DNA of 10,192 nt from Bacteroidota bacterium. Its GTDB lineage: Bacteria; Bacteroidota; Bacteroidia; Bacteroidales; B39-G9. The translations under genes and the position numbers were made by a program. Numbering within the stretch: the first letter of the stretch is position 1; the number at the start of each line of letters is the position of its first letter. Below, piece by piece: positions 1 through 6,365 of the stretch. The DNA lies in NCBI GenBank assembly GCA_030592465.1, contig JAUVJB010000102.1, forward strand, positions 1-10,192, read 5' to 3'. The notes beneath the pieces are model-generated. The model had not been told where the DNA came from. It saw nothing but the letters and a program-made list of their open reading frames with translations, and ran no database searches.

Positions 1-55
1 ATCGAAGTAATATAATACTTTATGCGGTTATATTTTGCGTATTGTAATTTGCCTG

Positions 56-94
56 CCCAGTGAAATCCTGATTTGTCAGGTTATTTCATCAGGG
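56..94. repeat. Bulged hairpin in the serC downstream region
   Basis: The left arm is CCC, AG, TGAAAT, CCTGA; the loop is TTTG; the right arm is TCAGG, TT bulge, ATTTCA, TCA, GGG. Three paired blocks of 5, 6 and 3 bp are separated by small bulges. It has no adjacent T-run on the minus strand and lies about 190 nt beyond the serC stop, so it looks more like a REP-type repeat than a serC terminator. Confidence 0.5.
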
Positions 95-200
95 TCATTA
101 GTTTCACGTCATTTATTGTCATTTAGCTTCGCTGTCATTTGGCTTCACAGTCATTCATAACTATTTAATGACATAATGACTATCAATGACTACTAATGTC
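94..200. repeat. GTCATT / AATGAC hexamer cluster
   Basis: GTCATT occurs five times at 94, 108, 118, 134 and 150. The inverted form AATGAC then occurs three times at 167, 175 and 185, with a further AATGTC at 195. Spacing is irregular (8-17 nt), so this is not a clean tandem array. The switch from one orientation to the other at about 156-166 makes the cluster an overall imperfect palindrome. The function is unknown. Confidence 0.5.
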
Positions 201-214
201 CGCCAGCTGGCGGA
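199..214. repeat. 16-bp palindrome, copy 1 (perfect)
   Basis: TCCGCCAGCTGGCGGA is its own reverse complement over all 16 bases. It is GC-rich against a very AT-rich background and is identical to the copies at 3382-3397 and 4859-4874. No host gene explains it, and it is found only between genes in this window. Confidence 0.8.
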
Positions 215-281
215 TAAAATTATAACCACATAAAGTATAAATATCACTTTAGTCGTTCCTCATGCTTGTTGACTAAAAAAA

Positions 282-1310
282 TTAAGCGTTTAAGCTTTCA
301 AATTCTTTCATTGTATCTACTAATACCTGCACATCTTCTAATGTAACAGCATTATAACATGATGCTCTAAATCCACCAACTGAGCGGTGTCCTTTAATTC
401 CAACAATATTTTTTTGTGCAGCAAAACTAACAAATTCAGCTTCTTTATCTTTATACTCATCCTTCATTACAAAACAGATATTCATTCTTGAGCGGTCTTC
501 TTTTGCAACAGTGCCTCTAAACATTTTGCTGTTATCAATTGCTCCATAAAGAAAATCGGCTTTTTGCTGAGCTCTTTTATCCATTTCCTCAACACCTCCA
601 AGAGATTTAACCCATTTTAGTGTTTCATTTACAGCAAAAATATTAATACATGGTGGTGTATTAAACATTGAACCTTTATCAACTTGTGTTTGATATTTTA
701 ACATTGTAGGAATAGGTCTGTCAACTACTTTGTTAAGCAATTCATCTTTAATAATTACAAAGGTAACACCGGCAGGTCCTAAATTTTTTTGACAACCGCC
801 ATAAATCATATCGTATTTTGCAACATCAACAGGTCTGCTCATAATATCTGAAGACATATCGGCAATAAATGAAACAGGTGAAGAATAATCTTCTCTTATT
901 TCTGTTCCTTTAATTGTATTATTAGTTGTGATATGAAAATAATCAGCATCAGCAGGAATTGTATATCCTTTAGGGATGTACGTAAAACCTTTATCTTCTG
1001 ATGAAGCAATAACTTCAACTTTTTCTTTTCCCCATATTTGAGCTTCTTTAATAGCTTTTGTTGACCATGTACCGGTATCAAGATAAACACCTTTTTTACT
1101 TAAAAAATTATATGGTATCATTGCAAACTGAGTGCTTGCTCCACCACCAAGAAATAAAATAGAATATCCTTCTGGAATATGAAGCAATTCTTTAAATAAT
1201 TCGACGGCTTCGTCAATAACAGCTTGGAAATCTTTACTTCTGTGTGAAACTTCCATTATTGATTGACCAATACCATTAAAATCTAAAACAGCCTTTGAAG
1301 TGTTTTCCAA
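282..1310 (-). CDS. serC: Phosphoserine aminotransferase (5' end interrupted)
   Basis: SerC is a class V PLP-dependent aminotransferase. It converts 3-phosphohydroxypyruvate and glutamate to phosphoserine and 2-oxoglutarate in serine synthesis, and in some bacteria also acts in the pyridoxal phosphate pathway. Visible landmarks, numbered from the TTG at 1308-1310, are the SHRSKDF block near residues 22-28, the cofactor-phosphate loop GGGAST at 55-60, DMSSD at 151-155, the Schiff-base lysine K175 in GGCQKNLGPAG, and the C-terminal GHRSVGGFRAS block. The stop is TAA. The 342 codons are short for the family (about 355-362), because the conserved N-terminus lies upstream in the same frame behind a TGA; see the next entry. 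TTG is therefore only the first usable start and probably not the native one. guaA lies upstream on the same strand, about 200 nt away. No serA follows within the window. The family assignment is very secure; whether the gene is intact is uncertain. Confidence 0.93.
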   Translation of the reverse strand: MENTSKAVLDFNGIGQSIMEVSHRSKDFQAVIDEAVELFKELLHIPEGYSILFLGGGASTQFAMIPYNFLSKKGVYLDTGTWSTKAIKEAQIWGKEKVEVIASSEDKGFTYIPKGYTIPADADYFHITTNNTIKGTEIREDYSSPVSFIADMSSDIMSRPVDVAKYDMIYGGCQKNLGPAGVTFVIIKDELLNKVVDRPIPTMLKYQTQVDKGSMFNTPPCINIFAVNETLKWVKSLGGVEEMDKRAQQKADFLYGAIDNSKMFRGTVAKEDRSRMNICFVMKDEYKDKEAEFVSFAAQKNIVGIKGHRSVGGFRASCYNAVTLEDVQVLVDTMKEFESLNA

Positions 1311-1361
1311 AGTTGAATCAGATAATTTACATGGACCTGCATTAAAAATATGTTTTCACAT
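1311..1361 (-). other. serC: In-frame serC N-terminal codons behind a TGA at codon 2
   Basis: Read on the minus strand, 1361 to 1311 gives ATG TGA AAA CAT ATT TTT AAT GCA GGT CCA and continues in frame into the TTG at 1310. The residues after TGA are KHIFNAGPCKLSDST, which match the characteristic SerC start (known from the family as M-K-K-H-N-F-N-A-G-P). With these codons the gene would be 359 codons, the usual length. TGA thus occupies exactly the second codon. Another ATG lies in frame upstream (ATG CAG ATA GTT ATG TGA). A sequencing or assembly error, or a recent mutation (for example AGA or CGA to TGA), would explain it. Use of the TTG start would lose the conserved NAGP motif. Confidence 0.75.
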
Positions 1362-1565
1362 AACTATCTGCATTTTAATAATTTATAAATTATTATTCTT
1401 CAAAATAATTTTTTATAAAGTTATGAAATAATTAATGAAATAATAAATGATATTCAACATGTTTTGCAACAAATATTTTTATTTATTTTATTGTCATATA
1501 AAAATATACAAAAAAAATACAGACGTACTTGAACAACAAAGACGCACAGCAGTGCGTCTCTACAA
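1362..1565. other. AT-rich spacer between guaA and serC
   Basis: About 200 nt, almost all A and T, with no credible gene. It holds the hairpin at 1540-1559 next to guaA and presumably the serC promoter. On the minus strand TTATTTTG (1401-1408) is a near match to the Bacteroidota -7 box, too weak to call with confidence. Confidence 0.4.
1540..1559 (-). terminator. Hairpin just after guaA, possible terminator
   Basis: A perfect 8-bp stem (AGACGCAC / GTGCGTCT) with a 4-nt loop (AGCA) starts 6 nt past the guaA stop. On the minus strand it is followed by TTTGTTGTTC, a weak T-tract, and a longer T-run lies about 20 nt further on. It is GC-rich against an AT-rich background, so it could be a terminator or a small intergenic repeat carried downstream of genes. 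Confidence 0.5.
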
Positions 1566-3095
1566 CTACTCCCATTCTATTGTTGCCGGTGGTTTTGAAC
1601 TAATATCAAAAACTACTCTATTAACACCTTTCACATTATTAATAATTTTATTAGATATATTGCTCAAAAACTCATACGGAAGATGAGACCAATCTGCAGT
1701 CATTCCATCGGTTGACGAAACTGCGCGTAAAGCAACAACATTTTCATAGGTTCGTTCATCACCCATCACTCCTACCGACTGTACCGGCAAAAGAATTGCA
1801 CCTGCTTGCCATACTTTATCATAAAGCTTATTTTCTTTAAGACATGAAATAAAAATATCATCAACTTCTTGAAGAACAGAAATTTTTTCTTGCGTTATTT
1901 TACCAATAATTCTTATTGATAATCCCGGTCCGGGAAAAGGATGACGTTTAAGAAAATCATCGCTGATATTTAATGTTTTACCAACTCTTCGCACTTCATC
2001 TTTAAATAATAATTTAAGAGGCTCAATAACTTGAAGCTTCATTACATCGGGCAAACCACCAACATTATGATGCGATTTTATGGTTGCTGAAGGTCCTTTT
2101 ACCGATATTGACTCAATCACGTCAGGGTAAATTGTCCCTTGTGCAAGCCATTTTACATTTTGTATTTTATTTGCTTCTTTATCGAAAACCTCAATAAAAT
2201 TACGACCAATAATTTTTCTTTTGGTTTCAGGCTCAGATACATTTTTTAAATCAGACAGGAATTTATTTTTGGCATCAACTCCGATTACATTAAACCCCAT
2301 TTTTTTATATGAAGCCATAACCTGTGAATATTCGTTTTTTCTTAATAAGCCATTATCGACAAAAATACAAGTTAAATTTTTACCAATAGCCTTATTTAAT
2401 AATGTCGCAACAACTGTTGAATCAACACCACCGGAAAGACCCAAAACAACTTTATCATTACCAATTTTATTTTTTAATTCAGAAACTGTTGAAGTAACAA
2501 ATGAAGCGGGTGTCCAATCTTGTTTAGCTTGACAAATATCTACAACAAAATTTTTAATAATTTTTTTTCCTTCTTGTGTATGATAAACTTCAGGATGAAA
2601 TTGAATTCCATAAGTTTCTTCATCATTAATCTTGAAAGCACCAAACTTAACATCATCAGTACCTGCAATAACTTTGTAATTATCAGGCAATTTGGTTATT
2701 GTGTCGGCATGCGACATCCATACTTGTGTATTTGCGGATACATCCTTAAATAATTCATTTGTATTATCAATAAATTTCAGATTAGCCCTTCCATACTCAC
2801 GATGGTCTGACGGTGAAACCTTGCCTCCGTAAAAATGAGCAAGATATTGAGCACCATAACAAACGCCTAATGCAGGTTTTATACCTTTAATATTTAATAA
2901 ATCGGGTATTAACGCATTTTTATCACGCACTGAAAACGGACTTCCCGATAAAATAACGCCTTTAATACTATCATCAATTTTAGGAATTTTATTATAAGGA
3001 AATATCTCACAATAAACATTAAGTTCACGAACACGACGTGCAATCAATTGCGTATATTGAGAACCGAAATCTAAAATTAGTATTTTTTCTTGCAT
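1566..3095 (-). CDS. guaA: GMP synthase (glutamine-hydrolysing)
   Basis: GuaA converts XMP to GMP using ATP and glutamine-derived ammonia, the last step of guanine nucleotide synthesis, in the cytoplasm. The 509 residues match the usual length. The N-terminal class I glutamine amidotransferase domain (about 1-190) carries the nucleophile C79 in GVCYGAQ and the partners H167 and E169 in QFHPEV. The ATP-pyrophosphatase domain (about 195-385) has the PP-loop SGGVDS at 221-226. The C-terminal dimerisation and XMP-binding region starts at the RHPFPGPGLSIRI block (384-396) and ends in the typical PPATIEWE. The start is ATG and the stop TAG. All catalytic motifs are intact. The gene stands alone, with a strong terminator and a candidate promoter directly upstream, and is probably transcribed from its own start. 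Confidence 0.98.
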   Translation of the reverse strand: MQEKILILDFGSQYTQLIARRVRELNVYCEIFPYNKIPKIDDSIKGVILSGSPFSVRDKNALIPDLLNIKGIKPALGVCYGAQYLAHFYGGKVSPSDHREYGRANLKFIDNTNELFKDVSANTQVWMSHADTITKLPDNYKVIAGTDDVKFGAFKINDEETYGIQFHPEVYHTQEGKKIIKNFVVDICQAKQDWTPASFVTSTVSELKNKIGNDKVVLGLSGGVDSTVVATLLNKAIGKNLTCIFVDNGLLRKNEYSQVMASYKKMGFNVIGVDAKNKFLSDLKNVSEPETKRKIIGRNFIEVFDKEANKIQNVKWLAQGTIYPDVIESISVKGPSATIKSHHNVGGLPDVMKLQVIEPLKLLFKDEVRRVGKTLNISDDFLKRHPFPGPGLSIRIIGKITQEKISVLQEVDDIFISCLKENKLYDKVWQAGAILLPVQSVGVMGDERTYENVVALRAVSSTDGMTADWSHLPYEFLSNISNKIINNVKGVNRVVFDISSKPPATIEWE

Positions 3096-3119
3096 CTGTT
3101 TTTATGTTAAATTATCTTG

Positions 3120-3127
3120 CAAAGATA
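3120..3127 (-). promoter_or_regulatory. Candidate guaA -7 promoter box
   Basis: The minus strand reads TATCTTTG, an exact match to the Bacteroidota -7 consensus TAnnTTTG, 24 nt before the guaA ATG. No TTTG lies at the normal -33 distance, because the terminator stem occupies that region. Transcription would begin around 3113, giving a very short leader. Confidence 0.45.
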
Positions 3128-3131
3128 TAAA

Positions 3132-3160
3132 AAAAGTCCTCAACGATATTGAGGACTTTT
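3132..3160 (-). terminator. Strong intrinsic terminator upstream of guaA
   Basis: A perfect 12-bp stem (AAAAGTCCTCAA / TTGAGGACTTTT) surrounds a 5-nt loop. On the minus strand the stem runs into seven consecutive T residues (3135 down to 3129), the classic Rho-independent form. Four T residues also close it on the plus strand, so it may work in both directions. It most likely ends transcription from the C1 peptidase gene before guaA. An attenuator role in a guaA leader is possible but less likely, because the candidate promoter lies downstream of it. Confidence 0.75.
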
Positions 3161-3191
3161 AAATTATACTGCAAATTGTTTAAATTTTTAC

Positions 3192-3207
3192 TCCACCAAC
3201 TGGCAGA
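3192..3207. repeat. 16-bp palindrome, degraded copy
   Basis: TCCACCAACTGGCAGA differs from the perfect palindrome TCCGCCAGCTGGCGGA at three positions, all G to A. It is followed by TAA, as at the copies at 199 and 3382 (GGATAA). It looks like a decayed copy of the same repeat. Confidence 0.55.
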
Positions 3208-3239
3208 TAATTGTTACATTGATAAATTGTTAAAACTTG

Positions 3240-3255
3240 TCCAACTGCCGGCGGA
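3240..3255. repeat. 16-bp palindrome, more degraded copy
   Basis: TCCAACTGCCGGCGGA matches the perfect palindrome at 12 of 16 positions and is GC-rich in an otherwise AT-rich gap. Its relation to the repeat is plausible but less certain than for the copy 33 nt to its left. Confidence 0.35.
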
Positions 3256-3280
3256 TTGTTATAGAGCACAGTTTCAATTA

Positions 3281-3398
3281 ATGAGTCCGCTCCGAAAAGC
3301 CGATAAGCGGTTATTTTTATAAAAAGTCTAAAAGCTAAAAATCTGTACGTCAGCCTATTACAAAAACCGATAGTCGGCTAATCCGCCAGCTGGCGGAT
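3281..3398. repeat. Dispersed MITE-like element, copy A (right end lost)
   Basis: The left end ATGAGTCCGCTCCGAAAA (3281-3298) matches the left ends of copies B and C. It is followed by the shared internal sequence GCCGATAAGCGGTTA, later CTGTACGTCAG, CCTATTACAAAA and the partly inverted CCGATAGTCGGCTA. After that the 16-bp palindrome (3382-3397) follows, and the expected right terminus TTTTCGGAGT is absent. There is no open reading frame. The element fills most of the gap between the C1 peptidase gene and guaA. Confidence 0.7.
3382..3397. repeat. 16-bp palindrome, copy in element A (perfect)
   Basis: TCCGCCAGCTGGCGGA, extended to an 18-bp palindrome by the flanking A and T. It lies directly after CGGCTA of element A and before AAATT, where copy B has CGGCTATAAATT. 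It therefore appears as an insertion at that junction. Confidence 0.8.
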
Positions 3399-3435
3399 AA
3401 ATTAGCTCAAATTATTACGTATCAAAGTATAAATA

Positions 3436-4677
3436 TTATTTAAACTTTTTCAAAATATCTTTCACAGCATCTTTATGAATAGTAAATCCCATCATTTTGA
3501 GTTTTACAAAGTCTTCATGAAAGAAATAATATCCGAATTCAGGAGCTTTTTCATCATTATTTCTTGAGCCTGAGCTTGAATCTTTAATTAGATACCAATC
3601 TTTACCATCTTTTTGGAAATAACCGATAAGATGCATTCCATGGTCATCAGTAGTACTTTTATTTGAGAAACGGAACTGACGAGCATCATCATCAATATAT
3701 TCAGATGGAATATCAAAAGTAGGAACTAAAGCACAATTAGTGCTTCTAACAAATCCTGCCTCAGAGACATCACCACCAATACTCATTGTATATCCTTTTC
3801 GGATTGTTGCTTTTACAACCTTCATAAAATCATCTAAAGGTATATTGTAATAATCTTTACTGTGCCACCAGTTGTCAACCACCTTATATTCAACTTGTTT
3901 CCAAAATGGTTCTTGTTCGTAAGATAAAATTTCTACATAATCGTCAGGATTAATTTTTAGATAATCTTTCAAATAAGTTTTTGGAGTATATGTTTTACCA
4001 TCAACTTTAAACTCAGTTGGAGGAACACCAATATAATGGTTCATAATATCTTTAATGGTTGATAGAACTATTTCTTCGTTCCATTCATTATTTTCCTTTA
4101 CTGATTTAAGATAATTATTCATTTCTTTATACATATCAGCATGAGAATGGAATTTACGACCGAATAAGAAACCTGTATATTCACTTTCGGGAACTGCACC
4201 ATACATCTTATACATTCGTGCTACAGCATTTCCCTCTGAGCCTTCAGAAAATTCAGAATTTCCTCTTTCAGTAACAAATCGACGTGCTTTTTCAACATAT
4301 TCCCAGTAAACAGTATAAATTTCAGAAATCTTAACTTTTTTCTTTGTAATACGATAAATTTCTGATTCATAAAATGATGTTGTTGAAAAACTCCAGCATG
4401 TACCTGCATTACCTTGTGAGATTGAAGGATTTGCCCATTGTTTTGTATATAAACTAACTTTATTAGGTAAATCTAAGCCTGATTGATCCATTTGGAAACG
4501 TTTATGTTTCTTCTTTTTGGTCAATTTCTTTTTTACAGCTCTTACATCTTTTAGAATAGAATTTTGGTAATAACCCTGTTCATATTCTTTAAATTTACTT
4601 TTGTCTTTTTTTTGTTGAGCAAAGATAAAATTGCTAACAAAAAGTAGTGATAGACTTATGATAACTACTCTTTTCAT
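3436..4677 (-). CDS. Secreted C1-family cysteine peptidase (bleomycin hydrolase-like)
   Basis: This 413-residue protein starts with a signal peptide (MKR, then a hydrophobic stretch to about residue 20, FIFA-QQ), so it is exported to the periplasm or beyond. A lysine-rich segment follows (about 49-60). The papain-fold active site begins at Q88 (oxyanion hole) and C94 in SQGNAGTCWSFS, with the long insertion typical of the bleomycin hydrolase/aminopeptidase C branch. The catalytic histidine is probably H346 in DDHGMHLIGYF. The third active-site position, usually Asn in an NSWG-like motif, reads Asp366 in IKDSSSG. Family members cut peptides as amino- or endopeptidases; the substrate here is unknown. 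The start is ATG and the stop TAA. The gene stands alone between two repeat-filled gaps, with a candidate promoter about 70 nt upstream and the terminator at 3132-3160 far downstream. Confidence 0.85.
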   Translation of the reverse strand: MKRVVIISLSLLFVSNFIFAQQKKDKSKFKEYEQGYYQNSILKDVRAVKKKLTKKKKHKRFQMDQSGLDLPNKVSLYTKQWANPSISQGNAGTCWSFSTTSFYESEIYRITKKKVKISEIYTVYWEYVEKARRFVTERGNSEFSEGSEGNAVARMYKMYGAVPESEYTGFLFGRKFHSHADMYKEMNNYLKSVKENNEWNEEIVLSTIKDIMNHYIGVPPTEFKVDGKTYTPKTYLKDYLKINPDDYVEILSYEQEPFWKQVEYKVVDNWWHSKDYYNIPLDDFMKVVKATIRKGYTMSIGGDVSEAGFVRSTNCALVPTFDIPSEYIDDDARQFRFSNKSTTDDHGMHLIGYFQKDGKDWYLIKDSSSGSRNNDEKAPEFGYYFFHEDFVKLKMMGFTIHKDAVKDILKKFK

Positions 4678-4744
4678 AATTAGATATTTAATTTTAGATT
4701 AATAATTTTTCAGGCAATAAAATTACAAAATTTTATTAATTATA

Positions 4745-4752
4745 CAAACATA
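4745..4752 (-). promoter_or_regulatory. Candidate -7 promoter box for the C1 peptidase
   Basis: The minus strand reads TATGTTTG, an exact match to TAnnTTTG, 67 nt before the ATG. No TTTG is seen at the -33 distance, so support rests on the -7 box alone in AT-rich sequence. Confidence 0.35.
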
Positions 4753-4787
4753 GGTGAATTTAGTTTAGAAGTTGAAAAGTTAAAAGT

Positions 4788-4923
4788 TTGAGTCTGCTCT
4801 GAAAAGCCGATAAGCGATTAATTTTATAAGAATACTAAAACTAAAACCTGTACGTCAGTCCGCCAGCTGGCGGACCGCTAATCGGCTATAAATTGATAAT
4901 GTTTGTTTTCGGAGTAGTCTCAT
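4788..4923. repeat. Dispersed MITE-like element, copy B
   Basis: A 136-bp copy with both ends. The left terminus is TTGAGTCTGCTCTGAAAA (4788-4805) and the right terminus TTTTCGGAGTAGTCTCAT (4906-4923), inverted repeats of each other with a few mismatches. Inside, AGCCGATAAGCG near the left pairs with CGCTAATCGGCT near the right, so the two sides could fold into a long imperfect hairpin. The 16-bp palindrome (4859-4874) sits between CTGTACGTCAG and CCGCTAATCGGC, in place of the CCTATTACAAAA found in copies A and C. There is no coding capacity. Confidence 0.75.
4859..4874. repeat. 16-bp palindrome, copy in element B (perfect)
   Basis: TCCGCCAGCTGGCGGA, identical to the copies at 199 and 3382 but at a different place within the larger element from copy A. 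It lies in the spacer between the left and right arms. Confidence 0.8.
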
Positions 4924-4940
4924 GTTTGTAATGTTTCTAC

Positions 4941-5034
4941 TTTCTACTTTATAAACTTTACGAACTTTTAATCCAACACTTCCATGTACTTCGTACTCTG
5001 GAAGGTTTCAACTTTACAAACTTTCTACTTTATA
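4941..5034. repeat. Direct repeats at the rnz 3' end with a hairpin between
   Basis: TTTCTACTTTATA is exactly repeated at 4941-4953 and 5022-5034. AACTTTAC(G/A)AACTTT occurs at 4954-4968 and 5010-5024 with one mismatch. Between them is a hairpin: CTTCCA (4979-4984) pairs with TGGAAG (4999-5004), and the inner GTAC pair (4986-4989 / 4993-4996) encloses TTC. The rnz stop codon (5025-5027) lies within the second 13-nt repeat. The hairpin might help end rnz transcription, but it has no proper T-tract. Confidence 0.5.
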
Positions 5035-5939
5035 CTAATAATCATACCATCTTCAGCTGCTAAGGTGTTTGGGAAAACAGATTTTGCTTCTTGCAAAACC
5101 GGTTCAATATCTTTGTAACGAGCTGAAAAATGTCCAATAATCAACTTCTTTACATCAGCCTTTTTAGCTATGGTAGCAGCATCAATTGTTGTAGAATGAA
5201 ATGTTTGTTTTGCTCTTTCCTTCATATCATTCATAAATGTTGCCTCGTGGTAAAGTAAATCAACTTTTTTAATTATTGGAATAATATCTTCACAATAAGA
5301 TGTATCAGAGCAGTATGCATACGAACGGGGTTTTGAAGGAGATAATGTTAATTCTTCATTTTTATATAATTTCCCTGTGCTTGCAATAAAATCATGACCT
5401 TGTTTTATTTTTATTATTTCTTTTATTGGAATATTCAATTCTTCAATTTTTTCTTTAATAATATTTTTTGGTTTTTGTTTCTCTTCGAATAAAAACCCGG
5501 ATGTTGGAATTTTATGTTTTAATGGAAAAGATTTGACAGTTAACTTATCATCTTCATAAATAATTTCCGTATGATTAAAGTTTAATGGATGGTATATTAT
5601 TTTAAAAATTAAATTGTTTTCAAAATAATTTAACTGACAGTTTAAGATATTTTCTAATTCAGCAGGACAATAAATATTTAAGTCATTTTCTCTGCCAAGA
5701 AGATTAAATGTTGAAATTAATCCTAATAAGCCTAAAAAATGGTCGCCATGAAGATGACTAATAAATACATTATTTATTTTTCCAAATCCAATTTTATATT
5801 TACGAAGTTGTATTTGCGTTCCTTCACCACAATCTATTAAAAAAAACCGCTCAAGTATATTTATAACTTGAGCGGTAGTAAATCTTTCAGATGTGGGAAG
5901 AGCAGAGCTGCTTCCTAATATTGTTAATGTAAAAGACAT
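5025..5939 (-). CDS. rnz: Ribonuclease Z (tRNA 3' endonuclease)
   Basis: RNase Z is a zinc-dependent metallo-beta-lactamase-fold nuclease that removes 3' trailers from tRNA precursors in the cytoplasm. The 304 residues equal the usual short-form length. The metal-binding motif HLHGDH is at 62-67, with the preceding IDCGEGTQ block (35-42). Further ligands visible are H142 (PLKHKIPTSGF), D212 (YCSDTSY) and H270 (IIGHFSARY). H231 (LLYHEATF) and H248 (FHSTT) are also family-conserved. The segment at about 155-200 fits the flexible-arm region expected between them, though the arm boundary is my estimate. The start is ATG and the stop TAG. The gene begins 17 nt after the STAS gene stop, so the two are probably co-transcribed, with rpsA upstream. 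Nothing is missing. Confidence 0.96.
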   Translation of the reverse strand: MSFTLTILGSSSALPTSERFTTAQVINILERFFLIDCGEGTQIQLRKYKIGFGKINNVFISHLHGDHFLGLLGLISTFNLLGRENDLNIYCPAELENILNCQLNYFENNLIFKIIYHPLNFNHTEIIYEDDKLTVKSFPLKHKIPTSGFLFEEKQKPKNIIKEKIEELNIPIKEIIKIKQGHDFIASTGKLYKNEELTLSPSKPRSYAYCSDTSYCEDIIPIIKKVDLLYHEATFMNDMKERAKQTFHSTTIDAATIAKKADVKKLIIGHFSARYKDIEPVLQEAKSVFPNTLAAEDGMIISIK

Positions 5940-5956
5940 TGTAAGATACTAATGTA

Positions 5957-6310
5957 TCAACCTTTTTGTTCTTTTATAATAATATCTTCACCTTTTTTCA
6001 CATCAGTAGAAATGTTAAGAACTGTATCTAATTGTGAAATAGTAATTAATCTTTCAACAGCAGTTTGTAAACCGGAAAGAACAAAAACACCATTCGCATT
6101 TTTACATAGACGATTCGCAACTAAAATAGCACTTAAACCTGACGAATCGCAATATCTGCAATTATTTAAACTAAGAATAATATTTTTTTCACCATTACCG
6201 GCAATTAAAACTAATTCGGATTTCAACGATGGTGCCACATGTGTGTCTAGTTTATCGACTAATACCTCTATTAAAGTATAATAATCTTTTTTTTCAATTT
6301 TAAATTCCAT
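5957..6310 (-). CDS. STAS-domain protein, anti-sigma-factor antagonist-like
   Basis: This 117-residue protein is essentially a single STAS domain. The family signature lies at 50-61: N50, C51, then Y53, C54, D55, S56, S57, G58, L59. The serine after the aspartate (S56 here) is the one phosphorylated in SpoIIAA and RsbV, so a phosphorylation-controlled partner switch is plausible. No anti-sigma kinase, phosphatase or sigma factor lies nearby, so the partner is unknown; other STAS proteins act in membrane or phospholipid-related complexes. The start is ATG and the stop TGA, which shows TGA acts as a normal stop in this genome. It sits 55 nt after rpsA and 17 nt before rnz on the same strand, fitting one operon. 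The domain assignment is secure, the cellular role is not. Confidence 0.85.
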   Translation of the reverse strand: MEFKIEKKDYYTLIEVLVDKLDTHVAPSLKSELVLIAGNGEKNIILSLNNCRYCDSSGLSAILVANRLCKNANGVFVLSGLQTAVERLITISQLDTVLNISTDVKKGEDIIIKEQKG

Positions 6311-6365
6311 TTTATCAATTTTATTAAGAAATTTAACCTTTCTGATTTTTCTTTAGTCAAATATA

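Larger units (their letters stand above)
11..240. repeat. Composite non-coding repeat region bounded by an inverted repeat
   Basis: This stretch downstream of serC has no plausible gene. Its ends form an imperfect inverted repeat: 15-36 on the plus strand (ATACTTTATGCGGTTATA then TTTT) matches the reverse complement of 216-238 with one substitution and one extra A. Between the arms are a bulged hairpin (56-94), a cluster of GTCATT/AATGAC hexamers (94-200) and the 16-bp palindrome (199-214). The layout resembles a degraded non-autonomous mobile or REP-type element, but this is inference; no transposase is present. Similar AAAGTATAAATAT sequence follows the palindrome at 3423-3436, so this flank may itself be repeated. 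Confidence 0.5.

Noticed and set aside
94..200. CRISPR array or tandem minisatellite
   Set aside because: The repeated unit is only 6 nt, spacing is irregular (8-17 nt) and the orientation switches, unlike CRISPR repeats of 24 nt or more with uniform spacers.
1356..1358. Selenocysteine or a reassigned genetic code as the reason for TGA in serC
   Set aside because: SerC normally has Lys or Arg near codon 2, not a catalytic Cys. I see no obvious strong selenocysteine hairpin directly after the TGA, and the STAS gene uses TGA as its stop. Error or mutation is simpler.
1447..1686. Small plus-strand frame overlapping the guaA end
   Set aside because: It runs antisense over the guaA C-terminus and AT-rich spacer, has low-complexity content and no recognisable domain.
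2221..2753. Plus-strand frames inside guaA
   Set aside because: They are antisense to the well-conserved GMP synthase coding sequence and have no family features.
3096..3435. Purine riboswitch upstream of guaA
   Set aside because: I could not find the three-way junction or its conserved loop sequences. The gap is explained by a terminator, palindrome copies and element A, and the candidate promoter leaves only a very short leader.
5952..6281. Plus-strand frame opposite the STAS gene
   Set aside because: The minus-strand product has a clear STAS signature and fits the operon; the plus-strand frame is its mirror with no recognisable motif.
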